From: Tetracladium setigerum
Lineage: Eukaryota; Ascomycota; Leotiomycetes; Helotiales
Assembly: GCA_031472005.1 (NCBI GenBank)
Contig: PZJY01000002.1
Span: 1,798,001-1,862,000, forward strand
DNA length: 64,000 nt
Direction of reading: 5' to 3'
Shown: one piece after another, positions 58,024-64,000 of the stretch
Numbering within the stretch: position 1 is the stretch's first letter
Layout: every line of letters begins with the position of its first letter
Made by a program: the position numbers and the translations under genes
Notes under the pieces: generated by a model
Told to the model about the DNA's origin: nothing
Seen by the model: only the letters and a program-made list of their open reading frames with translations
Databases searched by the model: none

Positions 58024-59829
58024 TTTGCTCCTAGAGATAGATAGCAAACTTGGGAGAGAGAAAAGTGTGCTCGAGTCTACGATTTGCGTTAGAAATGGTA
58101 CAGAATCTCATCAAAGACGTTTGGAATCAGGCTGCAACCCACCTCTGCCCCTTTCGAGTCCCGAGTTTGGGTACCAGTCACTCGGTCGTTCCAGCTGCTG
58201 GTACAGAATGAAGTAATTCGTTGAAAGGAGGATAGTTTGAGTATTGAATCACGGAAAGTCTTTGTGTAGAAGAAAAAGACCCGAGCTTCTTGCGTGAATC
58301 TACCTCGCCGACTTGCTTCTCACGGTTGTCTGTCGCGTGTGGTAATCGAGGCTCCGCAACCAAAGAAACAAAAGTCGCAATCGTTGATAACTCGAAGTAG
58401 TGAGGGTGGCCAGTCAGTCACACGGGAGCCTCGCCTCGAGCCACCGACTCTTGCTGCAGCCTCATTCCCTCCAAACAAACTAACTGCTGCTGCTGTTTGT
58501 TGTCTCGCTGTTCCTTCCCTCTGCGGGTCTCTTCGGTGTGCGTTTTGTCTTTTGAAGATGACAGCGGATGGCAGGACTCTAAAAGTCCTCAAACCAAAAG
58601 CTTAGTGAAACGTTGTTTCCTTCCCAAGACAGTCACCGAAGTCGGTGTCAATTTTACTAAATTGGTAATAAATAGGTAAGATAAATAATAAGGATCTAGT
58701 TGCCTGTTTGAATTCAACAGAAGAGTCGAGCCCACCATTAGTTTCCTGCCCCGCGCTAAAATGCCGAAGCACAGGAATTGATTAGAAGAAGCCTAACTTA
58801 ACGCCACCAAGACTTTCCTTCCCTTTCCGAGTCTACCCTCTCTCTACAATTCCAATCACTTCGTTTGGTTTTGGTTTTTCTTTGGTTGGGTTTGTTTCGT
58901 TGCAACTCACTTACTGTACTGCTGCATATCTAGATACATAAACAAAATGACTCCAAGAACCCAAGGACAAAAACGATACAAAACCATGTAAGAAATCACT
59001 CCTTTACATCTCCCTTCTTTCCACCGCCAACATGAAATGCACCCTTCCGGAGTCCTCTCCATGGTACGAACGAAGTACCATACATAGGGTAAGGTACGTC
59101 CGTACAGTCCAGTAGGCCGCAGCTTCAACCCCACACAAAACAGAGGTTGGCCACGCCCTGAAACCAAATGTTTTTTTGGGCTTGCATCAGCCGCACACAC
59201 ACCCAACCGGGCAGTGCAAAGAGAGATTGAACGAAGTCACGAAGGTACGAACAGGAAAAATGGCGAACCAGTTTTCTTTTAGCGGCCTGGGCTGGGGGCT
59301 GGTTCGCTGGTTCGTTAGGCTGCAGCTACAGTACCTCCTCGATCAGCCCAAGCGGATGGATCGGATCTGCTAGATTCAAGTCTTGTTCGATGGGGTAATT
59401 TTGGGGGAGAAGTTGAGGCTTTTCTCGGTGGACTATTGTAGATTGAATAATCGGGGCGAGGAGGAGCTATCAATCGCAAGCTGGATGTTGAATGTTGATA
59501 GAGGTTGATGGAAATGACCTTAAAGGGCCAAGATTGGATGCGAGCGAAAGGTGTTCTCGGCAATCTCGGCTAACGATAGAACAGAGTCCGGACGACAGTG
59601 TGTCGGCTAATGGACTATGTGAATGAAAACAACAAACAAGGACAGTCAAACAGTAGATGATGTATATTGAGGCCTGTACTGTAGTATTCAAAATCTTCTT
59701 TCAGATCTAAGATATGTATCCCCCTGATCTTCTTATAACCTCACACACAAAGCAAAAGAGTTTCCCCCGTCCAAAAAAAACAATCAATCTCTCGCACACC
59801 CCAACGCCGAATCACCATCACACAACATC
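58024..59829. other. 1.8 kb intergenic region
   Basis: Promoter of the RBR gene near 58024-58600 and the 3' flank of the next minus-strand gene. Short frames only; nothing recognised. Confidence 0.45.
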
Positions 59830-61748
59830 TCAACCAAACAGATATCGATTTCTCGACTGCAACTTCTCCTCCATCCACCCCATCAACGTATACGGATCCC
59901 CATGCCTCGGTAAAATCGGCTCATAAAACCCATCCTGCTCCTTCGTAACGGCCACCAAAATCCTCGGCTTCTTCAAAATTTTCGGCTCGCCAAAATATTG
60001 CGACTGCGCTCGCTCCAGCACCAGCCCAGGCGCCAAATCACAGATATAGGTGACTAATTTCCCTTGTGGGGGGAATTTGACGGTGCGGCCACCGAGGAGA
60101 TCGAGACATTCGAATTGGCTGAGATCGAGAGTCATGGTTTGCCTTTGCTCCCAGGTGGCTGTGTGGTAGGGTGTCCAGCGGATGCTGTATTTGTCGACGG
60201 AAAGGTGCAGTTTATGGGCGAGTGCGAGGGCGGGATCAATGATGGTGGTGATGAGGGAGGTACCTAGTTTTTCTGGGTCTGCGCGCGGTGCGAAGATGTG
60301 TAGGATGTTCATCAAGTCGTAGGCTACCGAGTCGCGGAGTTTATTGTGATAGCCGGCGAAGGTTTGACGATTAGTGATGGCGAGATACGTTTCTGCTCGC
60401 CAGGTTCGGCAGGTGATGTGATCTTTTGCCTGGTTAGTCTGTGAATTTAAGGTGAAGAGTGCTTGACATACCTCGTCGTGGCTCCAAGTTTCTCATCGCT
60501 CTCTCAATCGAATGTAAAAATTCCATGCCTCCCTTCTCAATATTACAGTAAAAGTCTCTATCCAAAACCCAGTCACACAAACACCTCATAATCCACGCAA
60601 TGATGTTATACTCGTCCGTATCCTTATACCTGAAGGCCTCTCTTCCGGGAGGAGGAATGTTGTTCATAAGGATCTTTGCAGGCTGTCCTAATTGCGCTAC
60701 CTTCTGAGTACCGGCCAATATCGACTCAATTGAATCTCCCAGTTTCGTCTGCACCCACTCCTCTACACTTCCAACAAGGGAATTGAATTCCGCAAGTGCA
60801 TCGGACTCAGCTAGTGCTTGTGCTCGGGGTTGCATGCTAAAGACAAAATCTTGTGTTTCCTTTAGCTCTTTCTCCAGTTGAAAGACGCGATTGCGTAGAA
60901 CTTCAGATTCGGTCTTTGAAGCCTTGAACCGTTCCTTGAGTGTGGACTCAGGACCGTCGTCGGCAGACTCGAATTCATCGTCGCTTAGGGAGGGGGTGGT
61001 AGGTCGATTTTTGGACTTTATAGCATTGAGAATTGCTTGTTCTTTCTCGTATGCTTCACCAGCTTCTTCTAGGCTGTTTTTGTTGTCTTTTGTGAGCTTG
61101 CGACGAGGTTTGGTGGGAGAATTGGACTGAACTAACGTCATCTCTTCAATTGGTTTTGTGCTGCGGAATGCTTGTCGCAGATTTGGATCTGTACTCATAC
61201 TCTTGCTGCCATGTTTGGGGGGTAATGCTATTAACAGAGATTAATTAGACCGATTTCTTTAGGTCTCCGTTGTATACTGTTATTAACGTACGTGGGCCTT
61301 GTTTGCTTCCCTGGCTGCTCATGCTCGCGCTCAAGTCCGGATATTTAGCTTTCTTTGGACTCTGGCTTCCATCTGGAAACTTGGAACTACTGGTCCGCTT
61401 TGGAACCTCCCTCTCAAAGATGTTTGTGGTTTCTTTGTCCTTCACAATACCAGCCTCGGCGTATTTCCCTTTAGTGGGACTCTGGCTACCGTCGAGGGGT
61501 ACGCCATTCTCATCGTCGCCCATATCTATTTCGAAATCCTCATCATCGAGAGTTGAAGCCTTGGAATCGTCCTTGTCCATCATTTCTTGCTCCAGAATCT
61601 GGGTGTTCGAGAGTTGTGCACCCAATCCTTTGAGGCCGACATCTTGGAGCTCCTGCCCCTCCATGCCTTCCATTCGTTCAGCGTAGGACTTCGTTCCAGT
61701 AGTCATTTTGCTCGCGTCGTCTGTGGTTTCCAGTGTTGAATCGATCAT
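59830..61748 (-). CDS. Unrecognised protein with acidic N-terminus, coiled coil and conserved C-terminal domain
   Basis: Exons: 61748-61292, 61227-60472 and 60422-59830, 601 aa, in phase throughout. The first ATG is at 61748. Residues 1-150 are acidic and Ser/Lys-rich, with a repeated element GSQSPTKGKY / GSQSPKKAKY. Residues 200-300 contain a charged region and a coiled coil (SEVLRNRVFQLEKELKETQD). The rest is a predicted folded helical domain (LGDSIESILAGTQKVAQLG, YNIIAWIMRCLCDWVLDRDF, FAGYHNKLRDSVAYDLMNIL, and near the end RILVAVTKEQDGFYEPILPR). It is intracellular, with no signal peptide or TM segment. The SPTK/SPKK elements are possible proline-directed kinase sites. I do not recognise the family and assign no function. 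Confidence 0.82.
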
Positions 61749-62589
61749 TGGCAAGAATATTTTGCTCTTCGATTGAAGAGTCTCAAGCTCGAAGGGGCTC
61801 TGGTTAATCTACAAGGCCGTGTGCGCCGTGTTACCTTGTTTCCGTCTGCCTGATGCCACAGCCTCGTCGAGCTTGAAATGCAGGCTGCAGCGCTGCTCTC
61901 GATCCCCGAATTCCGTGCTCTTAGGTGTGTCGTAGTGGGGAAGATCTCAGAGCCTCTCCCCTCACCTCCCTCGCTTTCCCACCCTCTCCTGGCCCCCTTC
62001 CCGTCACACTCACCGAATCCTGCGAGGCAGACACGCTAGATGATGCCGAATAGTCTCTGCGCACCAATACAACTCCTCACCCGGGGAGTGTGGCACTGCG
62101 GTGGATGAAGTCCATTTGCAGGCGGCGTTTGCAAGCCTGCAAGCTGCCTTTGGTTCAGCCTCACAAGGTCGGGGACTGCCAATCATCAGCTGCCACATGC
62201 AATAGTGTTTGTCGCAAAAGGTGCAGGACTTGTTCGTTTCAACAAGCCTTGTTCCCGCACTCGGTGGTTGTGGTGGAGGGGGTGTTTTATGACAGAGGTT
62301 AGAACGAACAAGGGGCTAGATGGTCGCCTCGTTGAGCAAAACAAGCCACGGGCTACTTGCAAGTCGGGAGCCTGATGCATTGCGCTACCGCGCAACCATG
62401 AGATATTAATATTCTGTGACTGTTCGGCTTGATGGGACGAATTCACAGCCTGACAGAAGGTGTTTTTTTATTGTGGAAATTGTTTACTTTCTCTTTTATA
62501 CAAATCATTTCGTGCTTGCTTGTAGATCGCGGAAACTCATACTCACTTGGACATCACCAACCAACTTCGTACCTATCAATCACATCACT
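61749..62589. other. Divergent promoter region
   Basis: 841 bases between divergent genes. Contains no supported coding sequence. Confidence 0.45.
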
Positions 62590-64000
62590 ATGTCTTCATC
62601 AGATATGGCAGCCTTGTCGCTCGACCAGCGAAAGCTGATTGTCGGATTGGATTTTGGAACGACCTTTTCTGGAATTGCATGGGCAGAGACAAGACGAGTA
62701 AGTGGTTGATTTTCATTTTGTTTTTGTCTCTGAGGGACGCTTTGTTTACATTCTCGCTCGCTTGTTCTCCGGACTGGAGGGGGAAAGTGGGCTGCAAGTA
62801 TATCCATCGCTAACATATACTCCCTCACAGGCCGACCATCAATCAGTCATCGAATCATGGCCTTCGAGCATCGGCACAAGAGAGGGAATGAGCAGTGTCA
62901 AAGTACCGACCGAAATCAGATATACTCCCGATGGAATTGAATGGGGTTTTCAAATCCCAGCCACAGCTGAGAGACACCAGTGGTTCAAATTGTATGTTTT
63001 ATTTATTACCGCCAAGTCCTTATCACACTTTCGGAGGGGTAGCAAGCTGACAATCGTGTAGAGGACTTTCTGATGGGAAGAGTAATGGCGAGAAGAGCTC
63101 CGAAGACTTGACAAGCGATTACTTGACGGAGCTGTGCAAACATCTCATGTACACTCTGGAGCAGAAAGTGGGAGCTTCAATTCTGCGAACTATTCCTCTC
63201 GAGTTCTGCCTAACGGTCCCCGCAATCTGGTCTGAAGTCGCCAAGGAGAAGACTCTCAAGGCATGCCAAAAGGCCGGCTTGAAATCTAAAGCCGAGATCT
63301 TGCTTGTTTCCGAGCCTGTGAGTTACAAATTTATTCTCTAATCAGATGGACATTTCTAATTTATGGGTAGGAAGCTGCTGCTATTTACGCTCTCCATGGT
63401 CTAGATCCCCACGGTCTCGCTGTTGGTGAGAGTTTCATCCTTTGCGATGCTGGAGGAGGAACTGTAGATTTGATTTCATACACCATCACTGCTTTATATC
63501 CTATTCTCAAAGTCAAGGAAGCTGCCTCGGGAACTGGAGGACTTTGTGGTTCAACATTCTTGAACAGACGGTTCGGTGAGTTTTTGACAAATAAGCTTGG
63601 GAAAGTGGAGGAATGGGATGATGAGCTTCTCGCTGAGGCGATGGAGAGATTTGACTCTGTCGTAAGTTCTCAAATCAAGCCCAGAAATAACAGCAGCATC
63701 ATATTGAAAACTTCAATAGATCAAGAAGCAATACTCGCCTTCCACCAACACGGACGGCTATACAATCCCCGTTCCCGGCCTGCCAAACAACGCAGAATTA
63801 GGTATTCGCCGTGGTCGACTCACCATCAAAGCCTCGGAGATGAACTCCATATTCGAGCCCATCATTCTAAAAGTCATTGACCTCGTCAAGGGGCAGATGA
63901 CAGCCACCAACAAGACCATTCGAGCCGTTCTCCTGGTCGGTGGATTCGGACAAAACAACTACCTCAAGGAACGGCTACGATCCACCCTTGGAAGCAGTGT
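62590..64000 (+). CDS. Hsp70-superfamily ATPase (divergent, HSPA12-like), 3' end outside window
   Basis: Exons in the window: 62590-62697, 62831-62991, 63062-63317, 63371-63661 and 63720 onward. The frame is still open at 64000. The nucleotide-binding fold is clear: phosphate 1 loop KLIVGLDFGTTFSGIAWAE, LCDAGGGTVDLISY for phosphate 2, and the adenosine motif VLLVGGFGQNNYLKERL. The connecting sequences (ADHQSVIESWPSS, VPTEIRYTPDGIEWGFQIP, FCLTVPAIWSE) differ from canonical cytosolic Hsp70s. They match the divergent Hsp70-like proteins abundant in filamentous ascomycetes and related in layout to animal HSPA12. Whether it binds peptide substrates is not visible here because the C-terminal part lies beyond the window. 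Confidence 0.9.

Noticed and set aside
60421..60472. Apparent frame conflict at the last intron of the unknown 601-residue gene.
   Set aside because: The acceptor CAAAAG, nine bases after the first CAG, restores frame (PRRD then HITCRTW) and the whole gene sums to a multiple of three.

Overview
This window is nuclear DNA of a filamentous ascomycete (Pezizomycotina). Genes are cut by short GT-AG introns, mostly 45-110 nt, with CTAAC/CTGAC-type branch sites. The gene families (HET, 2EXR, Zn(II)2Cys6 regulators, NmrA-like, MARVEL, ferric reductase) are typical of that group. The gene mix fits Leotiomycetes/Helotiales, but that placement is inference. I see no rRNA, tRNA, transposon or CRISPR.

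Layout. 1.4-2.3 kb: a secreted Asp/Ala/Asn-rich protein. 2.9-13.7 kb: six genes in a row on the minus strand: a 14-TM-type drug MFS (two frame breaks), an anion:cation-symporter MFS, an arylsulfotransferase, a Zn2Cys6 regulator (one frame break) and a fungal AnmK-type kinase, followed by gene-poor DNA. 16.3-18.7 kb: a ferric reductase (one frame break). 19.1-23.4 kb: two 2EXR genes, one degraded, around a MARVEL protein. 24.7-25.7 kb: an NmrA-like oxidoreductase (one frame break). 27.2-34.1 kb: a housekeeping pair transcribed divergently, proteasome subunit RPN2 and the mRNA 5'-triphosphatase CET1. 34.8-36.8 kb: a HET-domain gene. 39.7-41.8 kb: a ten-exon sugar porter. 41.8-47.3 kb: a 5.5 kb gene-poor stretch. 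47.3-50.2 kb: a head-to-head pair of a nucleotide-sugar transporter and a GT8 glycosyltransferase. 50.7-55.4 kb: a mitochondrial-type AAA ATPase divergent from a UDP-glycosyltransferase. 55.8-58.0 kb: an RBR ubiquitin ligase with two alternative last exons. 59.8-61.7 kb: an unrecognised coiled-coil protein. 62.6 kb to the end: an Hsp70-like gene running off the window.

Two things stand out. First, the RBR ligase has two tandem, homologous terminal exons, each with a good acceptor, each in phase with the same donor, and each completing the zinc-ligand set of the catalytic RING2. This predicts two enzyme forms with different C-termini. Second, five otherwise well-preserved genes need exactly one (or, in one case, two) extra base to read through, nearly always at a short G/C run. 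This looks like systematic under-calling in the assembly rather than independent gene decay.

Genes that probably work together: the transporter/GT8 pair in Golgi glycosylation; possibly the anion symporter, arylsulfotransferase and Zn2Cys6 regulator as a small catabolic or modification cluster; and RPN2/CET1 simply sharing a promoter region. Exon coordinates were derived by hand from splice signals and reading-frame continuity. For every spliced gene listed without a frame break, the exon lengths sum to a multiple of three.
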